This document shows, in pieces, positions 1 to 9,681 of a stretch of DNA of 64,000 bases. The notes below the pieces were generated by a model. It made no database searches. It was not told where the DNA came from and worked only from the letters and a program-made list of their open reading frames with translations. This DNA comes from Acidobacteriota bacterium (GTDB lineage Bacteria > Acidobacteriota > Holophagae > Holophagales > Holophagaceae). Within the stretch, counting starts at the first letter, position 1. Each line of letters starts with the position of its first letter. The stretch is taken from assembly GCA_016195985.1 (NCBI GenBank), contig JACPYP010000011.1, positions 434,001 to 498,000 on the forward strand, written 5' to 3'. The position numbers and the translations under genes were made by a program.

Positions 1-1302
1 CTGTCGGACGAAGGCCAGGCGGGATGCCTCGAAGCTGAGGCCCGCGGCCACGCGATGGCCGCCTCCGCCCAGGATGAAGGGCTGGGCCAAGGCCAGCAGT
101 TCGCCGAGATCGTACCCTTCCGGCGCCCTCAGGCTGCAATGGGCGATGCCGTCGATGACCGTGCAAACGCCGGCGGGGCGTCCGCTGGCACGCATGCGAT
201 GGCCCGCCACGATGCCGATGACCCCCTTGTGGGCCGTGGGATCCATCACCAGGTCGAAGGCCTCGGTCGTGGGTTCAGGCAGCCTCGCGGCCAGGTCCTG
301 CTGGATGCTCCGGCGCTCCTGGTTGAGGGCCTCCACGCGGACCATCAGGGCCTCCGCTTCCGCCTCGTCCCGGGTGAGCAGCAGGCGCACCGCGTCCTCG
401 GCGCCGCCCATGCGGCCCACGGCGTTGAGGCGGGGCGCCAGGCCGAAGGCGATGTCCTGCCCACCGGGAATGCCTTCCTTCTTGGCGGTCCGCAGCAGGG
501 CTGCCAGGCCGGGTCCGTTCCTGCTGCCCAGGGACTGCAGGCCGCGCCGCACCAGCAGGGCGTTTTCACCCACCAGAGGCATGACGTCTGCCACAGTGCC
601 GATGGCCACCAGCTTGAGGAGGCCATCCAGGAAGGCCGCGTCCGCTCCCACGGGATGGGGGACGGCGCCCAGCAGGGCCTGGGCCAGCTTGAAAGCGACG
701 CCCACCCCGGCCAGGAAGGGATTGGCGTACCCGGTGAGATGGGGATGCACGACCGCGCAGGCTGGCGGCAGTTCCGCGCCCAGGGCGTGGTGGTCCGTGA
801 TGATCCAGTCGAGGCCCAGCTCCGCGCTGGCGGCCACCTCGGCCACGCTGCGCACGCCGCAGTCCACGGAAATGAGCAGGCCCGGATCGCGGCTGGCCTT
901 CAACTCCCGGATGCAATCCAAGTGCAGGCCGTAACCGTCGGAAAAACGGTTGGGGATGAAGAAGGACACGTCGGCGCCCAGCTTCTCCAGGGTGCGCACC
1001 AGCAGGGCGGTGGCGGTGACGCCATCCACGTCGTAGTCGCCGTAGACCACGATGCGTTCGCAGGCCTCGATGCCCCGGCGGATGCGGGCCACGGCGCCAT
1101 CCACCCCGGGAAGCAGGTGCGGGTCCGTGCTTCGGGCCCAAGACGGATCCAGGCGCCAGGCCAACGCCTCAGGATGGTCCACGCCGCGCAGCCAGGCCAG
1201 CCGGGCGAGCCGCGAATCGAGGCCCCAGGCCTCTCCCAGGTTTTTCCAGGGCGTCAGCCCCGCCGGCAGCTCCCGGCGGAGGCGCCAACGCAGGGCATCC
1301 AC
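1..1302 (-). CDS. recJ: Single-stranded-DNA-specific exonuclease RecJ (partial, C-terminus outside window)
   Basis: RecJ degrades single-stranded DNA 5' to 3' in recombination and mismatch repair. Reading the minus strand from a GTG at 1302 gives 434 residues with no stop before the window edge; the usual length is about 570, so the C-terminus is missing. The DHH phosphoesterase core is clear: GDYDVDG at residues 88-94 (Mn-binding motif) and a later ITDHHALG (the DHH motif), followed by the DHHA1-type GGGGHRVAAG near the cut end. The GTG start lies one base after the accA stop, so translation is probably coupled to accA. No in-frame ATG sits nearby. Family assignment is firm; the exact start is less so. 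Confidence 0.93.
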   Translation of the reverse strand, partial: MDALRWRLRRELPAGLTPWKNLGEAWGLDSRLARLAWLRGVDHPEALAWRLDPSWARSTDPHLLPGVDGAVARIRRGIEACERIVVYGDYDVDGVTATALLVRTLEKLGADVSFFIPNRFSDGYGLHLDCIRELKASRDPGLLISVDCGVRSVAEVAASAELGLDWIITDHHALGAELPPACAVVHPHLTGYANPFLAGVGVAFKLAQALLGAVPHPVGADAAFLDGLLKLVAIGTVADVMPLVGENALLVRRGLQSLGSRNGPGLAALLRTAKKEGIPGGQDIAFGLAPRLNAVGRMGGAEDAVRLLLTRDEAEAEALMVRVEALNQERRSIQQDLAARLPEPTTEAFDLVMDPTAHKGVIGIVAGHRMRASGRPAGVCTVIDGIAHCSLRAPEGYDLGELLALAQPFILGGGGHRVAAGLSFEASRLAFVRQ

Positions 1303-1303
1303 C

Positions 1304-2263
1304 TCAACCCACGCTGCCCATGCGGGCGAACTTTTGGTACCGCTCTTCCACCAGCTGCTCCGCCGAAAGGTCGGCGAGCTCCGAGTAGGCGTCGATGATG
1401 GCTTCCTTCAAGGCCGCGGCGGCGGCGTCGTAATCCGCATGGGCTCCGCCCAGAGGCTCCTTCACGATGCCGTCGATGATGCCCAGCTCCAACAAGCGCG
1501 GGGCCGTGAGTTTCAGGGCCTCCGCGGCCTTGGGGGCCTGGCCGGCGTCTTTCCACAGGATTGACGCGCAACCTTCGGGGGTGATCACCGAGTAGGTGGC
1601 GTTCTCCATCATGAGCACGCGGTCCGCCACCCCCAGGGCCAGGGCGCCGCCGCTGCCGCCTTCGCCGATGACCACGGCCACCACCGGAACTTCCAGTTTG
1701 GCCATCTCGATCAGGTTCCGCGCGATGGCTTCGGCCTGGCCTCGCTCCTCGGCATCCACGCCCGGATAGGCGCCCTGGGTGTCGATGAGGCAGAGGATGG
1801 GCCGCTGGAACTTCTCGGCCAGCTTCATGAGGCGCAGGGCCTTGCGGTAGCCCTCGGGCTTGGCCATGCCGAAATTGCGCAGGATCTTCTGCTTGGTGTC
1901 GCGGCCTTTCTGCTGCCCGATGACCATCACCGGATTGCCTTCGATCCAGCCCATGCCTCCCACGATGGCCGCGTCGTCGCCGAAACGGCGGTCGCCATGC
2001 AGTTCCTCGAAGCGCTCGCAGATGCGCTCGATGTAGTCCAGCGTGTAGGGCCGCTTCGGATGCCGGGCCATTTGAGTGCGCTGCCAGTCCGTCAGATTCG
2101 CGAACAGTTCCACCTTCAGCTTGTCGAGTTTTTTGGCGAGCCTCTCCCGTTCTTTGCCCAGGGAGGGATCCATCTCCATGGCCCGGATCTGAGCCTCCAG
2201 CTCAAGCACCGGCTTTTCCAGCTGGGAGATATCCATGGCCTGTTCGGGGGACGCGTCTTTCAT
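1304..2263 (-). CDS. accA: Acetyl-CoA carboxylase carboxyltransferase subunit alpha
   Basis: AccA is the alpha half of the carboxyltransferase that moves CO2 from biotin to acetyl-CoA, the first step of fatty acid synthesis. The 319-residue product matches the normal length of about 320. An N-terminal coiled region (residues 10-55) precedes the crotonase-fold core with GQQKGRDT at 117-123 and the glycine-rich [11 protein letters not shown] at 200-210 that forms the oxyanion region. ATG at 2263 has a GAGG ribosome site six bases upstream; the frame stays open further upstream, but that part has no AccA similarity. It is followed directly by recJ. Divergent to coaE, so the promoter should lie in 2264-2410. 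Confidence 0.97.
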   Translation of the reverse strand: MKDASPEQAMDISQLEKPVLELEAQIRAMEMDPSLGKERERLAKKLDKLKVELFANLTDWQRTQMARHPKRPYTLDYIERICERFEELHGDRRFGDDAAIVGGMGWIEGNPVMVIGQQKGRDTKQKILRNFGMAKPEGYRKALRLMKLAEKFQRPILCLIDTQGAYPGVDAEERGQAEAIARNLIEMAKLEVPVVAVVIGEGGSGGALALGVADRVLMMENATYSVITPEGCASILWKDAGQAPKAAEALKLTAPRLLELGIIDGIVKEPLGGAHADYDAAAAALKEAIIDAYSELADLSAEQLVEERYQKFARMGSVG

Positions 2264-2410
2264 GAAACCTCGAGCCGAGTTGTTCGACGGTCCAGTGTAG
2301 AGGGGCATGGCAGGATTGGATAGGGCAGCCTGACTCCGGGTAGGCAAGATTCCCCCTCTTCGATTCCCGCCCGTCGGGACGTGGGGCACAATGCCCAGCG
2401 AGGTGCGCTT

Positions 2411-4495
2411 TTGTTCCACGCTCCCTTTCCCATCCTCGGCCTCAGCGGCGGCATCGCGGCTGGCAAGTCCTTTGTGGCTTCCCGGCTGGCTGCGATGGGC
2501 TGGGCCGTCATCGATGCGGATGCCCTGGCCCGGGAGGCGGTGGTGCCGGGCAGCGAGGGGTTGCGGGAGGTGGCCGCGGCTTTCGGCCCCGCGGCCTTGC
2601 GCGCGGACGGCTGCCTCGACCGTGCGTGGGTGGGCGCCCATGTGTTCTCGGATGATGCGGCCCGGACGAAGCTCAACGCGATCCTCCATCCCCGCATCGA
2701 GGCCCTGCTCGATACGCGGCTGCGGGACCTTCCTGCTGGAACCCGCGGGGCCATCCTGGACGCGGCCCTCTGGGTGGAGCGCGGCATCGCCCACCATTTC
2801 GATGCCTTTTGGACCGTGGATGCACCGGAGGAACTGCGCCTGGCAAGGCTGATGGCCCGGGACGGGCTGGACCGCGCGGCGGCCCTGGCACGGCTGCGGG
2901 CCCAGGCGGCCCCGGCGGAACGGGCCCTGCACGCGGATCTGGTGATCGCCAACGACGGGCGGGACCTCGCCGGATTCCTCCAGCAAGCCGAGGCGACCCT
3001 TCTGTCAAACTGGAAGGTCCGCCGCAAGCGGACCTGGAGACCGACCATGCCAGTACCTTTCAGCGCCGATCAGTTGCGCGATGTCCTCACCAGCCTGCTC
3101 AGCCGCGGCGGCGACTACGGCGAGATCTTCGTGGAGCGCCGCCGGGCCCACGCGCTGGGCATGGACGACGGCCGCATGGAAGATGTGCTGGCCTCGGAAA
3201 CCTTCGGCGCCAGTCTGCGTCTGGTGGACGGCGACACCACCCGCTTCGCCGATCTCATCGCGCCCACCTTCGACGAACTGATGGCTTCTGCCGGCACCCT
3301 CGCGGCGCCAGGCCACGGCTCCCCGGCCACCATCCCGGCGCTGGCCGTCAAAGTCTTCCCCACACCCAGCCCCGTGGCCCAGGATCCGGGCCAGGTGCCC
3401 CTGGCGGACAAGGTGGCCCTGGTGCGCAAGGCCGAGACCATTGCCCGCGAGCACGCGGAGGTCCTGCGCCCTGGCGCCCTGAAGCAGGTGGCCATAGGCT
3501 ACGGCGACAGCACCCAGCGAGTGTGGATCGCCGCCGCAGAACACAAGCAGGGCGCCTGGTCCGGGAGCCTCGCCGAGGACCACCGCACCCAGGTGGTGCT
3601 CCGCGCCAACGTCACGGCCGGCGATGGCACCCAGCTTCAGACGGGCTATCAGCCCCTGGGCGAGACCCGAGGCTTCGAACTCTTCACGGATGAGGCCGTC
3701 ACCAGCATGGTTCAGGAAGCAGTGCGGCTGGCCATCCAGGCCCTGGACGCCCAGCCCGCTCCCGCGGGCACCTTTCCCGTGGTGCTCAGCAGCAGCGCCG
3801 GCGGCACCATGATCCACGAGGCCTGCGGTCACGGGTTGGAAGCGGATCTGGCCCTGGCTGGCATGAGTTCCTTCGCGGGCAAGCTGGGCCAGAAGGTGGC
3901 GGCCGAAGGCGTCACCATCATCGACGACGGGACCCTGCCCCACAAGCGCGGCAGCCAGGCCATCGACGACGAAGGGAATCCCGTGAGCCGCGTGGTGCTC
4001 ATCGAGAACGGCATTCTCAAGGCCTATCTGCAGTCCCGGAAGACCTCCCGCAGGATGGAGGTGGAGCCCACCGGGAACGGCCGCCGGGAAAGCTACCGGC
4101 ACCTGCCCATCCCGCGGATGCGCAACACCTTCCTGGCGGCCGGCAGCGAGGCCCCCGAGGCCATCCTCCGCGACCTGGACCGCGGCCTCCTCGTGAAGCA
4201 CATGGGCGGCGGCCAGGTGGACACGGTCACCGGCAACTTCGTGTTCCAGGTGACCGAAGGCTACTGGGTGGAGAACGGGGTGCCCAAATACCCCGTGAAG
4301 AACGCCACCCTCAGCGGTTGCGGCCCCGACGTGCTCAGAGGGCTCACGCGCATCGGCAGCGACCTGCATCACTTCGACATCGGCACCTGCGGCAAAGACG
4401 GCCAGGGCGTGCCCGTCAGCGACGCCCTGCCCACCATCCTCTGCCCCGCCCTCGTGGTCGGCGGCACCGCCGAACCCATGCCGAGCGTGATGTGA
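2411..4495 (+). CDS. coaE: CoaE-TldD read-through fusion: dephospho-CoA kinase joined in frame to TldD
   Basis: The first ~210 residues are dephospho-CoA kinase, which phosphorylates dephospho-CoA to CoA. The P-loop GGIAAGKS lies near the N-terminus, followed by VIDADALAR and a [12 protein letters not shown] lid region. No stop codon separates this part from TldD: the frame runs on through a short basic linker into a full TldD and ends at 4495. The TTG at 2411 is chosen because GAGGT sits six bases upstream and little extra sequence then precedes the P-loop; a GTG at 2381 in the same frame is the alternative. Either a true bifunctional protein is made, or a coaE stop has been lost or misread. 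TldD can also start on its own (next entry). Confidence 0.75.
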   Translation: MFHAPFPILGLSGGIAAGKSFVASRLAAMGWAVIDADALAREAVVPGSEGLREVAAAFGPAALRADGCLDRAWVGAHVFSDDAARTKLNAILHPRIEALLDTRLRDLPAGTRGAILDAALWVERGIAHHFDAFWTVDAPEELRLARLMARDGLDRAAALARLRAQAAPAERALHADLVIANDGRDLAGFLQQAEATLLSNWKVRRKRTWRPTMPVPFSADQLRDVLTSLLSRGGDYGEIFVERRRAHALGMDDGRMEDVLASETFGASLRLVDGDTTRFADLIAPTFDELMASAGTLAAPGHGSPATIPALAVKVFPTPSPVAQDPGQVPLADKVALVRKAETIAREHAEVLRPGALKQVAIGYGDSTQRVWIAAAEHKQGAWSGSLAEDHRTQVVLRANVTAGDGTQLQTGYQPLGETRGFELFTDEAVTSMVQEAVRLAIQALDAQPAPAGTFPVVLSSSAGGTMIHEACGHGLEADLALAGMSSFAGKLGQKVAAEGVTIIDDGTLPHKRGSQAIDDEGNPVSRVVLIENGILKAYLQSRKTSRRMEVEPTGNGRRESYRHLPIPRMRNTFLAAGSEAPEAILRDLDRGLLVKHMGGGQVDTVTGNFVFQVTEGYWVENGVPKYPVKNATLSGCGPDVLRGLTRIGSDLHHFDIGTCGKDGQGVPVSDALPTILCPALVVGGTAEPMPSVM
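3047..4495 (+). CDS. tldD: TldD metalloprotease subunit (own start inside the CoaE-TldD frame)
   Basis: TldD pairs with TldE/PmbA in a heterodimeric zinc protease that unfolds and cleaves modified peptides. From ATG 3047 the product is 482 residues, essentially the E. coli length, and a GGAG site at 3036-3039 supports independent initiation. The TldD metal motif HExxxH is present as HEACGH (His257, Glu258, His262). The stop overlaps nothing, and the TldE gene starts two bases later, as expected for a TldD/TldE pair. The odd point is the open, in-frame joining to coaE upstream; this does not alter any TldD motif. Confidence 0.93.
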   Translation: MPVPFSADQLRDVLTSLLSRGGDYGEIFVERRRAHALGMDDGRMEDVLASETFGASLRLVDGDTTRFADLIAPTFDELMASAGTLAAPGHGSPATIPALAVKVFPTPSPVAQDPGQVPLADKVALVRKAETIAREHAEVLRPGALKQVAIGYGDSTQRVWIAAAEHKQGAWSGSLAEDHRTQVVLRANVTAGDGTQLQTGYQPLGETRGFELFTDEAVTSMVQEAVRLAIQALDAQPAPAGTFPVVLSSSAGGTMIHEACGHGLEADLALAGMSSFAGKLGQKVAAEGVTIIDDGTLPHKRGSQAIDDEGNPVSRVVLIENGILKAYLQSRKTSRRMEVEPTGNGRRESYRHLPIPRMRNTFLAAGSEAPEAILRDLDRGLLVKHMGGGQVDTVTGNFVFQVTEGYWVENGVPKYPVKNATLSGCGPDVLRGLTRIGSDLHHFDIGTCGKDGQGVPVSDALPTILCPALVVGGTAEPMPSVM

Positions 4496-4497
4496 CC

Positions 4498-5883
4498 ATG
4501 AGTGCCTTTTCGACCTTCCTTCCCGAATCCCTTGAAGCCCGCCTCCAGGACGGCATCCAGCATGCGCGGTCCCTGGGCGCCGACGGAGCCGAGGCCTTCG
4601 TCTCCGTCTCCCGCTCGCGCAAGGCCAAGGTGCAGAACGGCGCCCTGGAGGATCTCACCGTCAGCAAGCGCGGTGGCCTGGGCGTGCGCGTCATCCGCGC
4701 AGGCAACCAAGGCTTTCGCGCCGGCCTCGCCACCACCACGGATCTCGCGGCCACGGATTTCCGCAACCTTTTCGCCCAAGCCTGGGAATTGAGCGCCCTG
4801 GGCGACGAAGACCCCTGGCTGCGCCAGGCCGACCCAGCCGGGGCCGACGATCTGCCCAGCCGTTTCGACGCCAGCGTAGAGGCCATCACGCCCGAGCAGC
4901 GCATCGCCTGGGCCCTGGACCTGGAAGCCCAGGCCCGGCGCGCTTCCAGCAAAGTCGCCGCCGTGCGGGAATCGGCCTGGAGCGACGGCACGGGCGCCAG
5001 CCTCCTGCTCACACAGAAGGGCGTGCGCACGCCGGACGTGTGGTCCAGCTGCTCCGCTTCCATCGAACTGGCCGTGGCCGACGGCGACGAGCGGCAGGCG
5101 GCCTGGCATTGGGATGCAGCCCGGCGCCCAGGCCTCGACCTCGCCGCCATCGGGGCGGAAGCGGCGCAGAAGGGTGAGCGGAAGTTGAACCCGCAGCGCC
5201 TTCCGGCCGGCAAATACTCGGTGGTATTGCATCCCGAAGTGGCCGTGGATCTGCTAGGCATCGTGGCGGGCATGCTGGACGCGGAGTCCGTGCTCAAGCA
5301 GCGCAGCCTCTTCGCAGGCAAGCTGGGCCAGTCCGTGGCCTCTCCCCTGCTCACGCTGGTGGATGATGGCCGCCTCGCCGAGGCTCCGGGCTGTCCGGCC
5401 CTGGGTTCCGAACCCTGGGATGCCGAGGGCCTGCCCACCCGCCGCAACGTGCTGCTGGAAGGCGGCGTCCTGAAGACCTACCTGCACACCCTCAAGACGG
5501 CGGCGGAGATGGGGACGGCCCCCACCGCCAGCGCGGGCCGCGGTTTCGGAAGCCAGCCCAGCGCCACCACCTTCAATCTGTTCCCCCTGCCCGGCACCAC
5601 CGCCCCCGGGGCCCTGCACCGCCTGGCCGGAAATGGAGTGCTCATCACCGAGATCATGGGCCTGCACACGGTGGATCCCGTCAGCGGCGATCTCAGCGTG
5701 GGCGCCAGCGGCATCCGCATCCGCAACGGCGAGCTGGCCGAACCCGTGGACAAGCTCACCTTCGCCGGAAACCTCCGCGACTTCCTCACCCGCATCGTGG
5801 CCCTGGGCGACGACCTGCGCTGGTACGGCAGCACCGCCGGACTGAGCATCCTGCTGGAAGACATCGCGCTGGGCGGCGCCTGA
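4498..5883 (+). CDS. pmbA: TldE/PmbA, non-catalytic partner of TldD
   Basis: 461 residues, the usual PmbA/TldE length. It resembles TldD in fold (C-terminal GASGIRIRNGELAEPV and LTFAGNLRDF are typical of the family) but lacks the HExxxH metal motif, as TldE does, so it should act as the partner that completes the TldD protease. ATG 4498 is two bases after the tldD stop, so the two are co-transcribed and probably translationally coupled. Nothing seems truncated. In other bacteria the pair acts on unstructured or ribosomally made modified peptides; no precursor peptide gene is visible nearby. Confidence 0.93.
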   Translation: MSAFSTFLPESLEARLQDGIQHARSLGADGAEAFVSVSRSRKAKVQNGALEDLTVSKRGGLGVRVIRAGNQGFRAGLATTTDLAATDFRNLFAQAWELSALGDEDPWLRQADPAGADDLPSRFDASVEAITPEQRIAWALDLEAQARRASSKVAAVRESAWSDGTGASLLLTQKGVRTPDVWSSCSASIELAVADGDERQAAWHWDAARRPGLDLAAIGAEAAQKGERKLNPQRLPAGKYSVVLHPEVAVDLLGIVAGMLDAESVLKQRSLFAGKLGQSVASPLLTLVDDGRLAEAPGCPALGSEPWDAEGLPTRRNVLLEGGVLKTYLHTLKTAAEMGTAPTASAGRGFGSQPSATTFNLFPLPGTTAPGALHRLAGNGVLITEIMGLHTVDPVSGDLSVGASGIRIRNGELAEPVDKLTFAGNLRDFLTRIVALGDDLRWYGSTAGLSILLEDIALGGA

Positions 5884-6037
5884 GTTCTGCATCATGATGG
5901 AAGAGCGGGCACGCAGAGCCCGCGGAGGACGCGAAGACAAACAGGCGCAGGAACCTCCTCTGTGCCCTCCGTGAGCCTTCTGCGTCCCCTGTGTTCCGTT
6001 TTAGGCCATTGAAGTTGTCATCCCCTGTGAGGCCCCC
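5884..6037. repeat. Intergenic degenerate inverted repeat (cacagagg/cctctgtg type)
   Basis: Between pmbA and the phosphohexomutase lies a 154-base spacer. Its left part (about 5910-5935, around CGCAGAGCCCGCGGAGGA) is a degraded inverse of its right part (about 5958-5990, around CTCTGTGCCCTCCGTGAG). This looks like an eroded member of the dispersed palindromic repeats seen at 15.5, 18.7, 32.4 and 35.7 kb. A GAGG ribosome site for the next gene sits at its end. Confidence 0.4.
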
Positions 6038-7738
6038 ATGTCCCTGAGCGCCGCGAAACAATACCTGTCCTACAGCCATCTCGAACCCGAGCTCCGCGCC
6101 GACCTCGAGCCTCTCGTCAAGGCCGCCGAAGCCGGCGACGCCAAGGCCATTGCCGAGTTGGAGGACCGCTTCTTCGAGCCCCTGGCCTTCGGCACGGGGG
6201 GCCTGCGGGGCTTCATGGCCGCCGGCCTGCGCCGCATGAACCAGCCCAACGTGCGCCGCACCACGCTGGCCCTGGCAGCGGTGGCCAAGGCCCATGCGCC
6301 CGGGAAGAAAGTTGCCGTGGTGGGCTTCGACACCCGCATCAATTCCGAGGTGTTCGCCGGTGAAAGCGCCAAGGTGCTCGCGGCGGCGGGCTACGAGGTG
6401 TTCCTGGGCACGCGGCCCCTGCCCACGCCCTTCCTGTGCTTCGCCATGAAAGCCCTGGATTCGGCCTGCGGCGTCATCATCACCGCCAGCCACAATCCCA
6501 AGGAATACAACGGCTTCAAGGCCTACAACGATCTGGGCGGACAGGTGGTGGAACCCTGGGATGCGGAGATCGAGGCGCGCATGGCCGCGCTGCCCGTGGT
6601 GCCCGAGCCCCCCGTGGCGCCCGAGGGCCGCATCAAGCCCATCCCCGCTGAGATCGAGCGGGCCTACCTCGCCATGGGCCAGGAGCTGCTCCAGCGCCCC
6701 GCCGGATTCACGGCCGCCAAGATCCTCTACACGCCCTTCCACGGCACGGGCATCGCCTTCGTGCCGGCCCTCTTCGAGCGGGCGGGCCTGCCACTGTCCG
6801 TGAGCCCCAGCCAGGGAATCCAGGACGGCACCTTCCCCACGGCCCCCCGGCCCAACCCCGAAGAGCTGGCCGCCTACGCCTCTCCCCTGCGCGAAGCCGA
6901 GGCCATGGGCGCGGAACTGGTGCTGGCCAACGATCCCGACGCGGACCGCATCGGCGTGGTGGCCAAGCGCAACGGCGCCTGGGAACTGATGTCCGGCAAC
7001 GATCTCGCGGCCCTCACGCTGGACTACTTCTGCACGCAGAAAGGCCGCCAGGGCGCCGTGGTAAGCACCGTGGTGACCTCCGACTTCATGGCCGAGGTGG
7101 CGCGCCTCCACAAGCTGCCCGTGGTCTGGACCCTGACGGGCTTCAAGAACATCGCCGTGTGCATGGACCGGCTGGAGGCCCTGAGCGAGACCTACGCCTT
7201 CGGCGCGGAAGAAAGCTACGGCATGCTGATTCCCCCCAGCCTCCGCGACAAGGACGGCGTCACCGCGGCCCTGGTGGTCGCCGAGATGGCGGGATACCAC
7301 AAAGCCAAGGGGAAGACGCTCTTTGACGCCGTGGACGAGCTCATGGCCAAGGTGGGCACCTTCCACAACCGCCTGGTGAACCTGGAAGACGCGCGGCCCG
7401 GCGGCGCCAAGCGCTTCGCCGAGGCCATGGAGCGCATCCGCGCCGCGGGCCTCGCCACCCTGGGCGGGGAAAAAGTGGCCAGTTGGGAAGATTTCCAGAC
7501 GGGCCTCTGGCATGGCCAGGGCCGGAACGAAACCATCCTGGACCGCCCGGACAACCTTTCGGCGGCCCTGCCCATCCCCCGCAGCAACGTGCTGAAGTTC
7601 CGCCTGGAAAGCGGCGCTTTCGCCGCCTTCCGGCCCAGCGGCACCGAGCCCAAGCTGAAGGTCTACCTGCAGAGCCGCACTGATGCAGGGCTTCTGGACC
7701 GGATGGAGGCGGAGGCCCGGACCCTGCTCGGGCTGTAG
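6038..7738 (+). CDS. Phospho-sugar mutase (phosphoglucomutase/phosphomannomutase family)
   Basis: Alpha-D-phosphohexomutase that interconverts hexose 1- and 6-phosphates. 566 residues, matching the longer PGM2-like/bacterial phosphoglucomutase group. The active phosphoserine is Ser151 in TASHNPKEYNG; the Mg loop is DPDADR (near residue 305); the sugar-binding GAEESYG and the C-terminal phosphate loop RPSGTEPKLKVY are all intact. ATG 6038 has GAGG five bases upstream. Substrate (glucose versus mannose or pentose phosphate) cannot be fixed from sequence alone. It stands alone between a repeat spacer and a convergent membrane-protein gene. Confidence 0.9.
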   Translation: MSLSAAKQYLSYSHLEPELRADLEPLVKAAEAGDAKAIAELEDRFFEPLAFGTGGLRGFMAAGLRRMNQPNVRRTTLALAAVAKAHAPGKKVAVVGFDTRINSEVFAGESAKVLAAAGYEVFLGTRPLPTPFLCFAMKALDSACGVIITASHNPKEYNGFKAYNDLGGQVVEPWDAEIEARMAALPVVPEPPVAPEGRIKPIPAEIERAYLAMGQELLQRPAGFTAAKILYTPFHGTGIAFVPALFERAGLPLSVSPSQGIQDGTFPTAPRPNPEELAAYASPLREAEAMGAELVLANDPDADRIGVVAKRNGAWELMSGNDLAALTLDYFCTQKGRQGAVVSTVVTSDFMAEVARLHKLPVVWTLTGFKNIAVCMDRLEALSETYAFGAEESYGMLIPPSLRDKDGVTAALVVAEMAGYHKAKGKTLFDAVDELMAKVGTFHNRLVNLEDARPGGAKRFAEAMERIRAAGLATLGGEKVASWEDFQTGLWHGQGRNETILDRPDNLSAALPIPRSNVLKFRLESGAFAAFRPSGTEPKLKVYLQSRTDAGLLDRMEAEARTLLGL

Positions 7739-7744
7739 TCCGAC

Positions 7745-8980
7745 TCAGGCGTTCGTCGGCCCCGTACCGGATTCGCTCGGAGACACCGGGCCGGCACCCT
7801 GCCGCCAGGCGGGCCAGCGGGCGTTCGTGAGCGCCCGGAGCAGCCATTCCAGCGGCCCGTAGGCATGGCGCCGCAACCACCAGGCGCTCAGGATCAGCTG
7901 GCAAGCATAGATCACTACTGCGATGAGCAACACGCCCAAGGGAGCCACCCGGCCATGGAGGCGCCACCCGTAGGCCGTGAAGATGAAGGAGCAGGCCACG
8001 GACTGGATCAGGTAGTTGGACAACGCCATGCGCCCGGCCGGGGCCAGCAGCCGCACCAAGCGCTGTCCGGGCCGGGTCTGGAATCCCAGGAGGGCCAGCC
8101 CCAAGTACGCGGCCGCCAGGAAAGGCGCCGTCGCCAGGTCCAGGGCCAGTCCGAGCAAGCCGGAAGCTTCGCCGCCCCGCCCCAACAGGACATAACCCAG
8201 GGCCCCGGCCCCTCCGATGGGGAGCCCTGCCAGCACCAGCCGCCGCGGCCAGGGACCCCCATTCCCAGGCGAAGCCAGGAACTTCCGCCGCCCGGCGGCC
8301 AATCCCGCGAGGAAAAGGCCGAAGGCGCAGGGTCCCTGGGTCAGCAGGAGCACGGCCCACACGCCGGCCCCCAGTTCCCGCGCATGCTGGGCCACTGTGG
8401 TGGCCACGGTGCCCTGATAGGCGGCCAGCGCCGACTGGGCCTGGATCATCCCTGCCGCTGGATTTCCTGGCCCGCCCTGCCAGGCCACGAGCAGCCCCAG
8501 CACCCCCCAGGCCGCGGCGCAGGCGGCCACCAGGGCTGCCCCAAGCTTCAGGGCCCTGGCCGGTTCCCAACGCCGCAGCGCCAGCAGGACCAGTCCCAGA
8601 AGCGCGTAGGTGCTGAGGATATCGCCGTGGAAGAAGAGGAGGCCGTGAGCCAGGCCGATCACGGCCAATCCGCCGAGACGGCGCAGGAAACGCGGAACGA
8701 AGGCCGCCCCCGCCCGGTCCGCCGCATCCATCTGGAGGGTGAAGCTGTAGCCGAACAGGAACGAGAAGAGGAGGTAGAACTTCGTCTCGAACAACAGGGA
8801 AACCAGGCCGCGCACCGCCTGGTCCAGGGGCCGGGCGAAGGCCGGATCCACCAGCCCCGTGCCGTAGTAGGGCGAAGCGAAGGCGGCGCTGTTGACCACC
8901 AGGATTCCGAAGAGGGCCAGCCCCCTCAGCGCATCGAGCCCCAGCAGGCGGTCGGGCCGGGAAGCGGCCGCCTGGCTCAC
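7745..8980 (-). CDS. DUF418 family integral membrane protein
   Basis: 411 residues with about ten hydrophobic segments. The N-terminus RLLGLDALRGLALFGILVVN and the C-terminal part beginning APAGRMALSNYLIQS are hallmarks of the DUF418/YeiB-like family, which is related to membrane acyltransferases and is often annotated as a putative transporter. GTG 8980 overlaps the TetR stop (GTGA) and has a strong AGGAGG site five bases upstream inside the TetR gene, so it is translationally coupled to the regulator. A natural reading is that TetR controls this protein. Substrate unknown. Confidence 0.88.
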   Translation of the reverse strand: MSQAAASRPDRLLGLDALRGLALFGILVVNSAAFASPYYGTGLVDPAFARPLDQAVRGLVSLLFETKFYLLFSFLFGYSFTLQMDAADRAGAAFVPRFLRRLGGLAVIGLAHGLLFFHGDILSTYALLGLVLLALRRWEPARALKLGAALVAACAAAWGVLGLLVAWQGGPGNPAAGMIQAQSALAAYQGTVATTVAQHARELGAGVWAVLLLTQGPCAFGLFLAGLAAGRRKFLASPGNGGPWPRRLVLAGLPIGGAGALGYVLLGRGGEASGLLGLALDLATAPFLAAAYLGLALLGFQTRPGQRLVRLLAPAGRMALSNYLIQSVACSFIFTAYGWRLHGRVAPLGVLLIAVVIYACQLILSAWWLRRHAYGPLEWLLRALTNARWPAWRQGAGPVSPSESGTGPTNA

Positions 8981-9573
8981 GGGACCTCCTTCAGCATCGC
9001 GGCCACCGCCGCGCGGATCCTGCGGGCGCAGGCCCTGGGCTTGAAGGCCGGATCCACCACGGCTCGGCTGAAGGCCCCGTCCAGCAGGAGGAGCAGCCAA
9101 TCCGCCGAGGGGGCGGCTTGGAAGCCCGCGGGGGCCTGCCCGCGTTTGGCGGCGCGCCTCAGCAGGCCGACGAATGCCTCCTTGCGGGCGGTTTCATCGC
9201 GGGCCACCCGCTCGGCGATGCGGGGGTTCCTCACGGATTCGGCCAGGACCTCCATGGCCAGGCGGCGGTAGCCGGGATCGGAGATTCGGGCCAGTTCCTC
9301 CTCCACCAGGTTCCCCAGGAGCGAGGCCGCATCGCCTTCCTCCAGGCTGCGGCGGCGGCCGGCCCAGGCCTGGCGGTCCGCATCCACCAGGGCTTCGATG
9401 AGCGCCTCCTTGCTGGGGTAGTAGTGGAAGAGGTTGCCCGGGCTCATGCCCGCCGCCGCGCAGATCTCCGCGGTGGACGTTCCGTGGAAGCCCCGCCTGG
9501 CGAAGCACTCAGCCGCCGCCTCCAGGATCCGCCCGCGCTGGGCCGCCTGCCGTTCCGGATCGACCTTCCGCAT
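8977..9573 (-). CDS. TetR/AcrR family transcriptional regulator
   Basis: 198 residues with an N-terminal helix-turn-helix (residues about 14-58): RILEAAAECFARRGFHGTS then AEICAAAGMSPGNLFHYYP. The C-terminal ligand domain is typical in length but gives no ligand. It is the first gene of a two-gene operon with the DUF418 membrane protein, so it probably represses its own promoter and that of the membrane protein until a ligand binds. A likely promoter/operator region lies directly upstream. Confidence 0.93.
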   Translation of the reverse strand: MRKVDPERQAAQRGRILEAAAECFARRGFHGTSTAEICAAAGMSPGNLFHYYPSKEALIEALVDADRQAWAGRRRSLEEGDAASLLGNLVEEELARISDPGYRRLAMEVLAESVRNPRIAERVARDETARKEAFVGLLRRAAKRGQAPAGFQAAPSADWLLLLLDGAFSRAVVDPAFKPRACARRIRAAVAAMLKEVP

Positions 9574-9592
9574 GGGACCCTCCGCTCGTCAT

Positions 9593-9640
9593 TTAATAGA
9601 TCGAGCAGTCAGTCTAATAATTCAATTCCCCCCTCGTCAA
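9593..9640 (-). promoter_or_regulatory. Candidate tetR promoter with operator-like inverted repeat
   Basis: Reading the minus strand, TTGACG (9640-9635) is followed after about 15-17 bases by TTATTAGAC. An imperfect inverted repeat, TTAATAGA (9593-9600) and TCTAATAA (9613-9620), surrounds the direct pair GACTGACTG. This AT-rich patch stands out from the flanking GC-rich DNA and lies 20-67 bases before the tetR start, the usual place for an autoregulatory TetR operator. Seen in sequence; the function is inferred. Confidence 0.4.
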
Positions 9641-9681
9641 GCGGGCTCGCTCCACAATCCATCGCGCCGGCCGTACATGAA

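Noticed and set aside
55-1398. A 447-codon plus-strand frame over recJ
   Set aside because: The minus strand encodes RecJ with all its motifs over the same bases; the plus frame has no family pattern.
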